A model generated the notes under the pieces. It searched no databases. It was not told the origin of the DNA and saw only the letters and a program-made list of their open reading frames with translations. From Paraburkholderia haematera (GTDB lineage: Bacteria; Pseudomonadota; Gammaproteobacteria; Burkholderiales; Burkholderiaceae), in NCBI RefSeq assembly GCF_905220975.1, contig NZ_CAJNBK010000007.1, positions 186,001-250,000 on the forward strand: 64,000 nt of DNA, given 5' to 3'. Shown here piece after piece: positions 1 through 8,833 of this stretch (positions within the stretch are counted from its first letter, which is position 1; each line of letters starts with the position of its first letter). The position numbers were made by a program, and so were the translations under genes.

Positions 1-1
1 C

Positions 2-1504
2 GCCGATGGCATCGACGAAGCGAACGCGAAAGGCCAGCAACTCACGCACGGCCGCGAAATCGCAGCGCTCGCCAAACTGCGCGACCTCAAGCTCGAGATC
101 GGCGAAAAAATCTCGCCGCTCTATAACGCCGCCCTCAAGGCAACGGCCGCGGCGACCGATAAGGTCGTCGGTTTCATGAAAGAACACAGCACGGCTGCTC
201 GCGTGATCCTCGTTACGCTGGCCGCGCTCGCCGCATTGTTGGTCGTCGTCGGCACGATGACAATCGCGCTTGCCGGCGTACTCGGCCCGCTCGCGATTGT
301 GAAATTCAGCATGAAAGCGCTGGGCATGGAAGGCGGCCTTCTGACTCGCGCGCTAGGCGCCGGCGCGACCGCATGGCGTGGCTTTGGCTCGGCTGCCATG
401 TTCGCCGGCCGCGCCGTGCTGGCGACGCCGATCGGGCTGGCGATCGCCGCGATCGTCGCGGCCGTCGCCGTCGCGGCGCTGGTGATCCGCAAGTATTGGG
501 AGCCGATCAAGGCATTTTTCGGCGGCATGTTCGACGGTCTGCTTTCTGGCCTCGCGCCGATCGGCGCCGCCCTCGGCGCTGTGTTTGGCGCGCTCAAACC
601 GATCTTTGCGCCGGTTATCGACCTGTTTGCAGGCGTCTGGAACTGTTTTTCCCAACTGCTCGAACCGGTACGCAGCACAGGCGCTGAATTGAGCGCGGCC
701 GCCGGTTACGGCCGCACGTTCGGCGAAGTACTCGGCGGGGCGCTGCGACTCGTTTTCCTGCCACTGGACCTGCTGGCGAAGGGCATCGCAGGATTACCAC
801 GCGTCATCGAATCATTCCTGGCCGATGCGAACACCGCGTTTAGTGGCGGCCTCGCTGGCATCGCTGCCTTAATTCTCAACTGGTCGCCGCTCGGCGTTTT
901 CTATCAGGCATTCGCCGGCGTGCTGTCATGGTTCGGGTTTGAGCTGCCCGCGAAGTTTTCGGAGTTCGGCGCGAACATCCTTTCCGGCCTCGTCAATGGC
1001 ATCACCAGTGGGCTAGGCGCCGTGAAGGATGCGATTACGGGCGTCGCCGACTCGACCGTCGGATGGTTCAAGGAAAAGCTCGGCATCCATAGCCCTAGCC
1101 GCGTATTCGGTGAGCTGGGCGGTTTCATCGGGCAGGGCGCGGCGATCGGCATGGAAGGCGAACAGGGCAGGGTAGCGAAAGCGGCGATCGGCCTCGCCAC
1201 GATCGCGGCGACCTCGTTCGGCATGCCCGCGCTGGCTAACGGCGCAGCGACCGCGCAGGCGGCCGCCGTGCCGATCGTACGCGCGACCGTACCCATTGAC
1301 ACCCGCCCGCCTCTCGGAGCGTCACCAGAGGCCGCCAGAGCGGCGGGCAATGCGGCGCCGGCGGCGATCGGCCCGATCACCATCAACATTTATCCGCCGG
1401 CGGGCATGGACACGGCCGAAGTCGGCCGCATGGTTCGCGCCGAGCTGGAGCGCGCGCAGCGTGCACAGCAGGCGCGCAAGGGTTCAAGCCTGTCGGATTC
1501 GTGA
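2..1504 (+). CDS. Phage tail tape measure protein (3' part)
   Basis: The frame is open from base 2 to the TGA at 1502-1504, so the gene starts upstream of the window; the ATG at 176 is internal. The visible ~500 residues are Ala/Gly rich with several hydrophobic stretches and a C-terminal motif KEKLGIHSPSRVF followed by GGFIGQG, the typical end of phage tape measure proteins in which tail assembly sets tail length. It lies 15 bases ahead of a P2 gpU-like gene and then gpD, the P2 order T-U-D. In P2-like phages this protein (gpT) fills the tail tube and helps DNA injection. Family assignment is confident; the N-terminal part is not seen. Confidence 0.9.
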   Translation, partial: ADGIDEANAKGQQLTHGREIAALAKLRDLKLEIGEKISPLYNAALKATAAATDKVVGFMKEHSTAARVILVTLAALAALLVVVGTMTIALAGVLGPLAIVKFSMKALGMEGGLLTRALGAGATAWRGFGSAAMFAGRAVLATPIGLAIAAIVAAVAVAALVIRKYWEPIKAFFGGMFDGLLSGLAPIGAALGAVFGALKPIFAPVIDLFAGVWNCFSQLLEPVRSTGAELSAAAGYGRTFGEVLGGALRLVFLPLDLLAKGIAGLPRVIESFLADANTAFSGGLAGIAALILNWSPLGVFYQAFAGVLSWFGFELPAKFSEFGANILSGLVNGITSGLGAVKDAITGVADSTVGWFKEKLGIHSPSRVFGELGGFIGQGAAIGMEGEQGRVAKAAIGLATIAATSFGMPALANGAATAQAAAVPIVRATVPIDTRPPLGASPEAARAAGNAAPAAIGPITINIYPPAGMDTAEVGRMVRAELERAQRAQQARKGSSLSDS

Positions 1505-1519
1505 ACGGAGAAAAGAACC

Positions 1520-1942
1520 ATGATGATGTCCCTTGACCAGTTCGTGTTTAGCCTGGCCACGGCGCCCTATAAGGAGCTGCAACGCCGGCGCAACTGGAAA
1601 CACAGCAGCAGCTCGCGCGTAGGCGCCCGCAATTCAAGCCAGTTCAACGGCCCCGGCGAAGACACGATTACGCTTACCGGCACCGTCGCGCCCGAGTCGA
1701 TCGGCTCGATCGCGTCTATCAAGCAACTGGCCGACATGGGCGATACCGGCGATGCTAATGTGCTGGTGGACGGCGCTGGCAACGTGTACGGCGCCTGGAT
1801 CATTGACGGACTGGACGAAACGCAGACGTATCACACGCCCGAAGGTATCCCGCGAAAGATTGAATTTTCGCTGACGCTCAAGCGTGTTGACGACGACATG
1901 ATCTCGATGATCAAACGGAAGAAAGAGAAGGCGAGCGAATAA
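1520..1942 (+). CDS. P2 gpU-like phage tail protein
   Basis: 140 residues, the usual length for the gpU family, which closes the tail tube end in P2-like phages. The sequence starts with MMMSLDQFVFSLATAPYKEL and contains the family's GARNSSQFNGPGEDTITLTG-like core. A GGAG ribosome site precedes three consecutive ATG codons at 1520, so the exact start among them is open. It sits between the tape measure gene and gpD, and its stop overlaps the gpD start (TAATG at 1940-1944), indicating translational coupling within the late tail operon. Confidence 0.9.
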   Translation: MMMSLDQFVFSLATAPYKELQRRRNWKHSSSSRVGARNSSQFNGPGEDTITLTGTVAPESIGSIASIKQLADMGDTGDANVLVDGAGNVYGAWIIDGLDETQTYHTPEGIPRKIEFSLTLKRVDDDMISMIKRKKEKASE

Positions 1943-3033
1943 TGTTTGCTGCGCAGAGCAACGCAACGGCACGCACGGCCGACCCGATCGATCGCGTCGA
2001 GCCACAAGCCGACTACCGCATCACCCTCGACGGCCGCGACCTGTCGCGTCTGATTTCCCCGCGCCTGATATCCCTGTCTGTTTCGGAGTCTCGCGGCGAC
2101 GAAGCCGACATGCTCGACCTCGTACTCGACGACTCAAGAGGCGATCTCGCTATTCCGAAGCGTGGCGCTGAAATCAAGGTGGCGATCGGATGGGTCGGCG
2201 ACCAGCTCATCGACAAGGGAACATTCACCGTCAATGAAGCGGAACACAGCGGCACGCCCGATATCATCACCGTGCGCGCTCGCTCGGCCTCGATGACGAA
2301 CGAAATGCATGAGCGAAGGGAAAAGAGCTGGCACGGGCAGACGATCGGCGCGATCGTGCGTGCGATTGCCGGCCGGCACGACCTCAAGCCGGCGATCGGC
2401 GATGCACTCGCAAAAATCCTGATCGATCACATCGACCAGACCCACGAAAGCGATATGTCGTTTCTGACGCGCCTCGCGAAGCGTTACGACGCGGTGATGA
2501 ACGTGAAGGATTTGCGCCTGCTGTTCATGCCGATCGGCACGGGCAAGACGGTTAGCGGCAAGGCGCTAGGCGTTCTCGCCATTACACGGGCCAGCGGCGA
2601 CCGCCACCGTTACCACGTGTCGCAGCGGGAAAGTTACGCGGCCGTGCGCGCGCATTACCACTCCAATTCAAAGGGCAAGCGCAAATCTGTCGTGGTCGGC
2701 GGGGAGAACAACAGGAACGTAAAGGTGCTACCAGAAGACTATCCCAACGAAGCACAGGCCCGCGCAGCAGCACAAGCGGAATACGACCGCACGCAACGCA
2801 GCCAGGCGACGTTCGGCTACGAACTGGCACTGGCGCGGCCTGAGATATTTCCCGAAATGCCCGTGACCGTGTCGGGTTTCAAACCTGAGATCGATGAAAC
2901 GCCGTGGCTTGTGAAGAAGGCGACGCACACGATCAACGCCGATGGCGGTTTTTCGACCTCGCTCGATATGGAGATGCGCGACGACCCGACGACCGAGCGA
3001 CACCGCTCACATTTTCGCAAGGGCGGGCAATGA
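1942..3033 (+). CDS. P2 gpD-like late control / tail protein
   Basis: 363 residues matching the phage late control gene D family, a baseplate/tail hub protein related to gp27/VgrG. Seen in the sequence: an N-terminal RITLDGRDLS segment, the DEADMLDLVLDD motif, and a central ESDMSFLTRLAKRYDA motif typical of gpD and VgrG hubs. The start overlaps the gpU stop by one base. In P2 this gene is the last of the tail operon and is followed by ogr; here no ogr is seen and strand switches after 3033, so this may be the prophage edge or a rearranged end. Confidence 0.92.
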   Translation: MFAAQSNATARTADPIDRVEPQADYRITLDGRDLSRLISPRLISLSVSESRGDEADMLDLVLDDSRGDLAIPKRGAEIKVAIGWVGDQLIDKGTFTVNEAEHSGTPDIITVRARSASMTNEMHERREKSWHGQTIGAIVRAIAGRHDLKPAIGDALAKILIDHIDQTHESDMSFLTRLAKRYDAVMNVKDLRLLFMPIGTGKTVSGKALGVLAITRASGDRHRYHVSQRESYAAVRAHYHSNSKGKRKSVVVGGENNRNVKVLPEDYPNEAQARAAAQAEYDRTQRSQATFGYELALARPEIFPEMPVTVSGFKPEIDETPWLVKKATHTINADGGFSTSLDMEMRDDPTTERHRSHFRKGGQ

Positions 3034-3126
3034 CGTACACCAGCCGATTTTATGAAGTGTGAGACGGGATGGCTCCCGTAAAACGGCGTTTTGGCCAGAC
3101 TAACACCAGGCTTTTTTGCCAAAGAC

Positions 3127-3390
3127 TCATGAACCAAACAGGTCGTCGACGATCCGTCGTCCCGCGCTATAACCGCCCATGAGCGCATCAGCTTCGCTTA
3201 AAAATGGCTTTCCTTGCGATTCGCCAAAACGCAACGGGGAGAAAACGGCAAGAGCGGCACCGGCCTTGCAGATCCTCACGACCGCGACATATCCCACGCT
3301 GGATAACGCACTGCGTCCGGCCTGCCAGCTGGAGTCAGCCTCGACGGCCACCTCGACATTGAATCCGTGATAGTGGTAAGTGCGGTTCAT
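3127..3390 (-). CDS. Small hypothetical protein coupled to NUDIX gene
   Basis: 87 residues, beginning MNRTYHYHGFNVEVAVEAD. I do not recognise a named family. The sequence looks genuine: a compact alpha/beta composition, mention-worthy aromatic N-terminus and no low-complexity. Its ATG overlaps the TGA of the NUDIX gene by four bases (3387-3390), so the two are almost certainly one operon. It lies immediately past the prophage tail genes on the opposite strand and could be a phage-borne extra gene or the start of host DNA. Function unknown. Confidence 0.6.
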   Translation of the reverse strand: MNRTYHYHGFNVEVAVEADSSWQAGRSALSSVGYVAVVRICKAGAALAVFSPLRFGESQGKPFLSEADALMGGYSAGRRIVDDLFGS

Positions 3391-3809
3391 GGGCTCATCC
3401 GTTCCGCCTGCTGCGAAATCCGCTGAACGTCGTCAGATTCCAGCGTGCAGATATACCGGAAGAAAAGCTCTACGATTCCACGAGTAGGGATGCTGGCGGA
3501 AAGCGTCGCTATCTTGACCGGGACGAACCACCTGCACTTCGAGATTTCGTTGCTGGGCTGCACGCTGGCATGGTGCGCGACGTCAGCGAAAAAGACATGG
3601 TGCAAGGTGTTGAAACCGGTAAATTGAAAGAGGTATGTCAACTCATCAGCCACAAGCGTTGTTTCTTCCACCAGTTCACGTCGCGCAGCTTCCAGGGGCG
3701 TCTCGTCCCGATGGATTCTCCCGCCAGGCAACGCCCATCTTGATCGTTCTCTGGCAACCAGCAGAATCCGGTTTTCCCGCACACATACTACGGTCGCTCT
3801 GTCTTTCAT
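3387..3809 (-). CDS. NUDIX hydrolase
   Basis: 140 residues with a clear NUDIX box, G-x5-E-x7-REL-x-EE, read as GRIHRDE...RELVEETTL around residues 30-52; the glycine normally after EE is threonine here. The family hydrolyses nucleoside diphosphates linked to another group, using metal bound by the EE pair. The N-terminal RATVVCVRENRILLVARE and WALPGG segments are typical of the MutT-like branch. The substrate cannot be told from sequence. Four-base overlap with the following small gene indicates an operon. Confidence 0.85.
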   Translation of the reverse strand: MKDRATVVCVRENRILLVARERSRWALPGGRIHRDETPLEAARRELVEETTLVADELTYLFQFTGFNTLHHVFFADVAHHASVQPSNEISKCRWFVPVKIATLSASIPTRGIVELFFRYICTLESDDVQRISQQAERMSP

Positions 3810-4215
3810 TCTCTCCCTGTACGCTTGGTTTCTTGAGAATCAGTCGAAACCGGCGGTGATGTAACGCCGGCAGACCTTTATCGGGCATTGTAAGTCCTGT
3901 CCAAAATACGGCGCGGCAATCTCACAGGTGCTATACCGACAGACGCCCCGATGCCGAATGCGAGAATCCGTGAAGAATTGTTGTTTTCCCCTCCAACAAT
4001 CGGGAAGATATCGCGTTAGACTGGCTCACTACGCGATCGGGCACTTTTTTGCTTATGCAACTCTAGCGTGCTGACCACGCGCCGGGATAGTTGAGTGCCA
4101 GCCGTGCTTAGAGGGTTCAAGCAACCGGCATCGATTCGCTGCGACGCCCGGCCACGCAAGGGCGGAGCAGTGGCGAAGTCGCATGAGCAACGGTTGGACG
4201 CCAGGAGTCCAAATC
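3810..4215. other. Intergenic region without recognised gene
   Basis: About 400 bases between the divergent NUDIX and Na/Pi-like genes. I see no convincing coding frame, tRNA or attachment site. It must hold both promoters. A good ribosome site AGGAG lies at 4203-4207, eight bases before the ATG at 4216. Confidence 0.5.
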
Positions 4216-6306
4216 ATGATAACGACGTTCACGCTGATCGATCTCGCTGGCTCCGTTGCTCTGCTACTGTTGGGCACCCAGATGGTTCAAACCGGCATGC
4301 ACCGGGCATTCGGCGCCGGACTTCGGTCACTCCTCGGCAGGTCGCTGCGCGGTGGCTTCCGGGCTTTCATGGCCGGGACGGGTGCGACCGCGGTATTGCA
4401 AAGCAGCACGACGACCGGACTCATGATTGAGGGCCTCGCTGCTGAGGGGGGCGTCGGACTTGTGCCAGCGCTTGCGGTAATGCTTGGCGCAAACGTCGGC
4501 GTGACATTGATCGTGCAGGTACTGTCCTTCGACCTCGCGGCAGCCGTTTCGCCGGCCCTGATCCTTGTCGGCGCGCTGATGTTCCGCAAGGTATCGAACA
4601 CACGTGCACACGACCTGGGACGCATGTTCATTGGTCTGGGCTTGATGCTGCTCGCGCTGCACCATCTGCTTGAGCTGATGACCGATTACGAGGATGCCCC
4701 CAGCCTGCGCATGCTGCTGGGCGCTGCTTCCACCGTACCGGTCGTCGATGTTCTGCTCGCTGCGGGCTTGACGTGGGCCGCGGACTCGAACGTCGCGGCT
4801 GTTCTGCTCATCACCTCGCTTTGTGCGCGGAACGTGGTTCCTCCCAATACGGCTTTTGCACTGGTGATGGGTGCGAACCTCGGCACCGCTATCAACCCGG
4901 TGCTGGCGGGCACGGGACCATACGATCCCACATCGAAGCGGCTACCGGTTGGAAACCTGCTCACGCGATTAATCGGCGTTGTGGCGGCCCTTGCGGCGCT
5001 CGGACCAATCGGCCGCTTCATGGTTACCATGGAACCGGACAACGCACGTGTGGTTGCGGACTTTCACACACTGTTCAATCTGGTTCTCGCCGGTGTATTC
5101 CTGCCAATACTTCCCCTCTATGCGAGCCTCTTAACCCGGTTACTGCCTTCACTCGTGGCGGTCGCTGCTCCGCAGCCGCCGCCTGTTATCGATCCTACCG
5201 CGAGGCAGATTCGGAAGGGAGGGGCCGAAACCGCAGCACCCAACGCACTTCGACTCGCCGATCGTTTTGGCGAGATCCTGTCGGGCACCCGTGCGGCACC
5301 GACAGATCGCGAGCGGCAGCTCATCGTGGAGATCCGCCAGCGTAGCGATATTCTGGATAGCATGAACAGCGCGGCAAGGACTTACCTGACACCACCTGAT
5401 CCGGAGCAACTCGCGGCGAGCGCCCATCCGCGCCTCGATGAAAAAGTACATGTGGCTTATCGCGAGGGGAGCCGTGGAATTGGATTGAGAGAGGGCAGTG
5501 GCCACTCGCTCGAACACGTCGGGCCTGATGGCAACGCGACGACGTATTACCCAGCAAGCTCACTCTGGCTTACCTTGCAGGATCTCCAGGTCGTTCAGCA
5601 ACTGGAACCCGCAGAGGGAGAAATGCAATCCGCCCTTACTACCTGTGTCCGTGGGACCGCTTCCTTCGATGACGTTCGCCTGTCAATTATTGGGGAGCCG
5701 GTGAACAGCACGCGCGTGGTCCAGATCTGCTTTGCGGCCAGGGAAATCCGTTCGGCAGACCGGCATGGCCTTCGCGAATGGCAAGACGCGCTCGGTACGA
5801 CTTTCTCGGACGTCCCACTGGGCACTGCAAGGCTCGGCTATAACCGCCCGGACAGGGAGATGCAGGAACCCGATCAGTGGTGGGCGTCTTGCCATGTGCC
5901 GGAAAGCAGCATGAAGGCGCTCATCGAGGGCGTTGAGGCCGGCAGGCTCGCTGCGGTCAAGGTCGGCCTGTGTCTAAGGAACGTTTATACGTTGGGGCAG
6001 GTGTGTGCTGACCTCCCTGGAGAAGCGTATCTGTTCCTCCGGCCGGGCAAGGAAGACAGCACTGCGGAATCGCCGGAAATCGCGAGCGGATACGTTGTTC
6101 ATCTCGCACTCGATTTCGGGAAAGTCAGCTTCGGCCCGCTCGACCACAGCGAGAGATCACCCGATGGGCAACAGCAAACAAACGTTAGCGAGGTGAATTC
6201 AATTAGTGCACTGGTGGACAAGCTCAGCAAGCTTGTCGCCAGTTTGAAATGGCTTGCAGCGCTTGTCACGGTCCTCGCTCTCGTTTTTGCATTCAAGAAT
6301 CGATGA
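4216..6306 (+). CDS. Na/Pi-cotransporter-like membrane protein with unrelated C-terminal domain
   Basis: 696 residues from the ATG at 4216, chosen over the ATG at 4183 because AGGAG sits eight bases upstream. Residues 1-330 match the Na+/Pi cotransporter family (NptA/YjbB): two repeats, each with a glutamine/serine signature (LQSSTTTGLM near 60-70, and VLLITSLCARN near 200), and many membrane helices. Residues ~345-405 look like the beginning of the usual PhoU-like helical tail (LADRFGEIL, DILDSMNSA). After ~405 the PhoU pattern stops and ~270 residues follow that I do not recognise, ending in one membrane helix (LKWLAALVTVLALVFAF). The chimeric shape suggests fusion or repurposing; transport of phosphate is uncertain. 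Confidence 0.75.
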   Translation: MITTFTLIDLAGSVALLLLGTQMVQTGMHRAFGAGLRSLLGRSLRGGFRAFMAGTGATAVLQSSTTTGLMIEGLAAEGGVGLVPALAVMLGANVGVTLIVQVLSFDLAAAVSPALILVGALMFRKVSNTRAHDLGRMFIGLGLMLLALHHLLELMTDYEDAPSLRMLLGAASTVPVVDVLLAAGLTWAADSNVAAVLLITSLCARNVVPPNTAFALVMGANLGTAINPVLAGTGPYDPTSKRLPVGNLLTRLIGVVAALAALGPIGRFMVTMEPDNARVVADFHTLFNLVLAGVFLPILPLYASLLTRLLPSLVAVAAPQPPPVIDPTARQIRKGGAETAAPNALRLADRFGEILSGTRAAPTDRERQLIVEIRQRSDILDSMNSAARTYLTPPDPEQLAASAHPRLDEKVHVAYREGSRGIGLREGSGHSLEHVGPDGNATTYYPASSLWLTLQDLQVVQQLEPAEGEMQSALTTCVRGTASFDDVRLSIIGEPVNSTRVVQICFAAREIRSADRHGLREWQDALGTTFSDVPLGTARLGYNRPDREMQEPDQWWASCHVPESSMKALIEGVEAGRLAAVKVGLCLRNVYTLGQVCADLPGEAYLFLRPGKEDSTAESPEIASGYVVHLALDFGKVSFGPLDHSERSPDGQQQTNVSEVNSISALVDKLSKLVASLKWLAALVTVLALVFAFKNR

Positions 6307-6429
6307 TTGAACGGCGGCTCGCATTGCGCCTAGTTGGACCGAGCTGCGCGCGTTGTACTCCATATAAGGCGAGCGTCCCGATCGGGAGTAAGCTGAAAGT
6401 CGGCTCGATTCTGAACGGGAGAACACGGC

Positions 6430-6825
6430 GTGAGAACGCGTTCGAAACTCGAGATCTGTTTGCCGCTTGCTCTGTTCGTTGCGGCCTGCCTCTTGTCATT
6501 TCCAACCCTGCTGATCGCGTTCGCCTGGATGACGGTTGGCGTTATGTCGGTTGGACATCGCCCACTGGAGAGTTTCCCCACAGACGGAATCCGCCCGGAG
6601 TGGCTCAGGGGATACCGCGGAGCTTGCCTGTGGTTCTACCACATTGCCTGGTGGCCCTGGTACATGCGGTCTTCTCTTCGGGACACCGCTGATCGGATCG
6701 GAAGGCGGCTGTCGAGAGGGAAGAAAACCCCACGTCACGGGTCGGCGGAGCCGGCGAATGACCTGACGGATGAAAAGAGCGAGGAGGGCAGTGAGGGCGG
6801 CAGTGATTCGAAAAGGCGTGATTGA
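6430..6825 (+). CDS. Hypothetical small membrane protein
   Basis: 131 residues from a GTG start at 6430, supported by GGGAGA at 6417-6422. Residues 8-45 form one or two membrane helices (LPLALFVAACLLSFPTLLIA), then a tryptophan-rich segment (ACLWFYHIAWWPWYM), then a charged, Ser/Glu/Gly-rich tail of about 40 residues likely disordered in the cytoplasm. It follows the Na/Pi-like fusion gene on the same strand after 123 bases and might be cotranscribed. No family recognised. Confidence 0.6.
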   Translation: MRTRSKLEICLPLALFVAACLLSFPTLLIAFAWMTVGVMSVGHRPLESFPTDGIRPEWLRGYRGACLWFYHIAWWPWYMRSSLRDTADRIGRRLSRGKKTPRHGSAEPANDLTDEKSEEGSEGGSDSKRRD

Positions 6826-6991
6826 CTGGGTCTCGACATATAAGCGTGCAACGAGACTCATTTAGGGGGCGGCGAAGTATGACGGCGGGCGGCTAGGTCC
6901 TGCACCTTTTGATCGTCACAGATTTGTCCTACGATAGAAAAATTGAAGCACCACAGTCCGCTCGCCGAGCGATGACAAGGAGCGAGATACC

Positions 6992-7225
6992 ATGCACGCT
7001 GAATCTGTGGAGTACAAGACATCGACGATCATGCCTCTAGCCCCGGTTTCCATCCCAGGCTACGCAGCAACAGCGATAGTCACGCACCGAAACGGCAAAC
7101 GCGTAGCGTTTGGCATTCTTGGTTACTTCGCATCCGAAAGCGCGGCATGCATGTTTGCCGTTGAATACGCAAAAGCCCATATCGATGGTCGGCGACACCC
7201 AAAGCCGCCGTTTTCCCTTCGGTAA
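6992..7225 (+). CDS. Small conserved-looking hypothetical protein
   Basis: 77 residues with a strong ribosome site AAGGAG about nine bases before the ATG. The protein is mixed alpha/beta with THRNGKRVAFGILGYF and FAVEYAKAHIDGRR, resembling the small uncharacterised proteins common on Burkholderia chromosomes. No function can be assigned. Confidence 0.55.
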   Translation: MHAESVEYKTSTIMPLAPVSIPGYAATAIVTHRNGKRVAFGILGYFASESAACMFAVEYAKAHIDGRRHPKPPFSLR

Positions 7226-7594
7226 CCGTGCGGATGACTCGCGCACACTCTTGGGCGGTTCCGAATGTATAAAAAGAAGCCGCAGACATTGCTGCGGCCC
7301 GAAACACACACGTCGCGCAAGTGGCGCTGGCGTTGGTTCCATCGTACACCTGCGTGCAACTGTTATCGATCCTCGCCAGTGCTTCCGCACATCGACAATC
7401 AAAAGATGCCCGTTCAGGAATATTGGGCGTAGCGCCCGCGCGTCTCAGCTAAAACATTGAGCCTTACAACCAGGTGCGGCAAACAGCGCGCATCTAGGGA
7501 AATGGCAGTGCAACAGGCCGGGCGCGGGACAGATGGATGTACCCAAGGGTATCGGCGAAGCTCGTCGGCAGGGACTGTTGAAAAAGAAGTCAAG
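7226..7594. other. Intergenic region, one weak hairpin
   Basis: About 370 bases with no convincing gene. It contains a 7-bp stem (GCCGCAG/CTGCGGC) at 7279-7298; read on the minus strand the hairpin is followed by TTCTTTTT, so it could stop leftward transcription, but no minus-strand gene is seen upstream of it. Confidence 0.4.
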
Positions 7595-7623
7595 TTGATT
7601 TAAACTTATATTTAACTTATAAT
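7595..7623 (+). promoter_or_regulatory. Sigma70 promoter of the toxin/antitoxin operon
   Basis: TTGATT at 7595-7600, a 17-base spacer and a perfect TATAAT at 7618-7623. The spacer and -10 contain two direct copies of TT(A/T)AACTTATA (7600-7610, 7611-7621), a likely binding site for the antitoxin. The -10 ends seven bases before the toxin ATG at 7630, so transcription should begin at or next to the start codon. Confidence 0.7.
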
Positions 7624-7629
7624 TGCGTC

Positions 7630-7884
7630 ATGAACGCAATCAACTGGACCCAGAAAGCGGCAAAACAATTGCGCAAGCTCGACCGGCAGCATCAGGTTGC
7701 GATTCGTGACGGCGTGAGCACTCTGGCCGCGATGCCAGATTGCCAGAGCGTGAAAGCGCTGACCGATCACGAATACGGCTACCGGCTCCGCGTCGGCAAT
7801 TACCGGGTCTTGTTCAACTGGGACGGCGCTATCAAGGTCGTCGAGATTGAGGAAGTGAGGAAACGCAATGAACGCACGTACTAA
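7630..7884 (+). CDS. RelE/ParE-family toxin
   Basis: 84 residues of the RelE/ParE superfamily: N-terminal WTQKAAKQLRKLD helix, central LTDHEYGYRLRVGNYRVLFNWD strand segment with the RxGxYRV(L) signature, and VVEIEEVRKRNERTY end. RelE members cut mRNA on the ribosome; ParE members block gyrase. The arginine/lysine pattern (YRLRVGNYRV, RKRNE) fits the RelE branch better, by inference. The gene lies before its antitoxin and overlaps it by 17 bases. No ribosome site is visible and the promoter places the mRNA start at the ATG. Confidence 0.88.
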   Translation: MNAINWTQKAAKQLRKLDRQHQVAIRDGVSTLAAMPDCQSVKALTDHEYGYRLRVGNYRVLFNWDGAIKVVEIEEVRKRNERTY

Positions 7885-8194
7885 CATTCAGGTTATCAAC
7901 GGACCGGACGGCAAGCCCGCCTATGTCGTGATTCCGTACGCGGAGTATGTCGCCGAGCATAGTGCTGAACGCGGCCTGATTCCGCACGAAGTCGTGAGCC
8001 TGACGGTTGACGGTGCGACGCCGGCTCGCGCCTGGCGCGAGCATCTTGGCCTGACGCAAGTTGAGGTCGCTGCACGTATGGGCATCAGTCAATCGGCCTA
8101 CGCACAACAGGAAGGCAGCGATCGCTTGCGCAAGGCTTCACGTGAAAAGATCGCGACTGCGCTCGGTATCACGGCGGCTCAGCTCGATTTCTGA
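7868..8194 (+). CDS. XRE-family antitoxin
   Basis: 108 residues. The N-terminal ~55 residues (including YVVIPYAEYVAEH) resemble the toxin-neutralising/Phd-like part; residues ~58-105 are an XRE helix-turn-helix (LGLTQVEVAARMGISQSAYAQQE). A strong GAGGA ribosome site precedes the ATG, in contrast with the toxin gene. The protein is expected to bind toxin and repress the operon promoter. A rho-independent terminator follows at 8219-8243, closing a two-gene operon. Confidence 0.88.
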   Translation: MNARTNIQVINGPDGKPAYVVIPYAEYVAEHSAERGLIPHEVVSLTVDGATPARAWREHLGLTQVEVAARMGISQSAYAQQEGSDRLRKASREKIATALGITAAQLDF

Positions 8195-8218
8195 CCGTTC
8201 CCAAACCATCCAGATTAC

Positions 8219-8243
8219 ATGGGGCGCTAGACGCCCCATTTTT
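8219..8243 (+). terminator. Rho-independent terminator of the TA operon
   Basis: Stem ATGGGGCG / CGCCCCAT with a five-base loop, followed by TTTT. It lies 25 bases past the antitoxin stop and, read the other way, close to the end of the minus-strand HTH gene at 8266. Confidence 0.8.
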
Positions 8244-8265
8244 CTGCCCGTACGTCCATCGGCCG

Positions 8266-8796
8266 TCACGATGCTGTTTTGTCGTGCACGTACGCCGGCG
8301 GACCGATGCCCGCAAACATCCGGCCAGAGCGCCACATTCGTGGCAGCTCGACGGCCTGCGTACGCCAGCGCGCGAGTACAGCCGCGAACGTGCCTTCACG
8401 CTTGGCACGTCGGATTTTTTCAACTACGTTCCAGCCGCGCACATATAGCGCGAAGCTGCGCCTGCTGGAAAGGTAATGCGGGGCATGAACGCCGACCCAC
8501 GCAAGCAGTTCAGCCGGCGGGACGTCCGGAGCTGCGGGATCGGGTTCGATATTGGCCACTACAGGCGTTTCGTCGGCCGTCATACCGTCGCAGGAACTGC
8601 CTTGCGTCGCCGAGGTTTCAAGCGCGAGCAGGCGAAGCATTTCGATGCGATGCCACGGTATGGGCGAACGGCCAGCGACGTAGTTGCGGATCGTGCGCGA
8701 GCAACAGCGCAATGTTCGGGCGACTGCGGCGATTGAAAGACCGTTGGTTAGGGCGAGAAACTCTTGCAGGCAGCCATGCCGTTGTTCTGCAGACAC
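8266..8796 (-). CDS. Phage-like HTH protein
   Basis: 176 residues from a GTG at 8796 with AGGA six bases upstream. Residues ~18-50 form a helix-turn-helix (SIAAVARTLRCCSRTIRNYV), followed by a proline/acidic linker and a C-terminal half with WVGVHAPHYLSSRRSFALY and RWRTQAVELPRMWRSGRM. The layout resembles uncharacterised regulators in Burkholderia phages and islands; no exact family is recognised. A palindrome 38 bases upstream (8834-8847) would suit autoregulation. Confidence 0.6.
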   Translation of the reverse strand: MSAEQRHGCLQEFLALTNGLSIAAVARTLRCCSRTIRNYVAGRSPIPWHRIEMLRLLALETSATQGSSCDGMTADETPVVANIEPDPAAPDVPPAELLAWVGVHAPHYLSSRRSFALYVRGWNVVEKIRRAKREGTFAAVLARWRTQAVELPRMWRSGRMFAGIGPPAYVHDKTAS

Positions 8797-8833
8797 CTGG
8801 AATCCTGCTGGAAATCGGAAGCGGCGCGTAATC

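Noticed and set aside
8061..8831. 256-residue plus-strand frame over the antitoxin end and HTH gene
   Set aside because: Arg/Cys-rich shadow crossing a terminator; not a gene.
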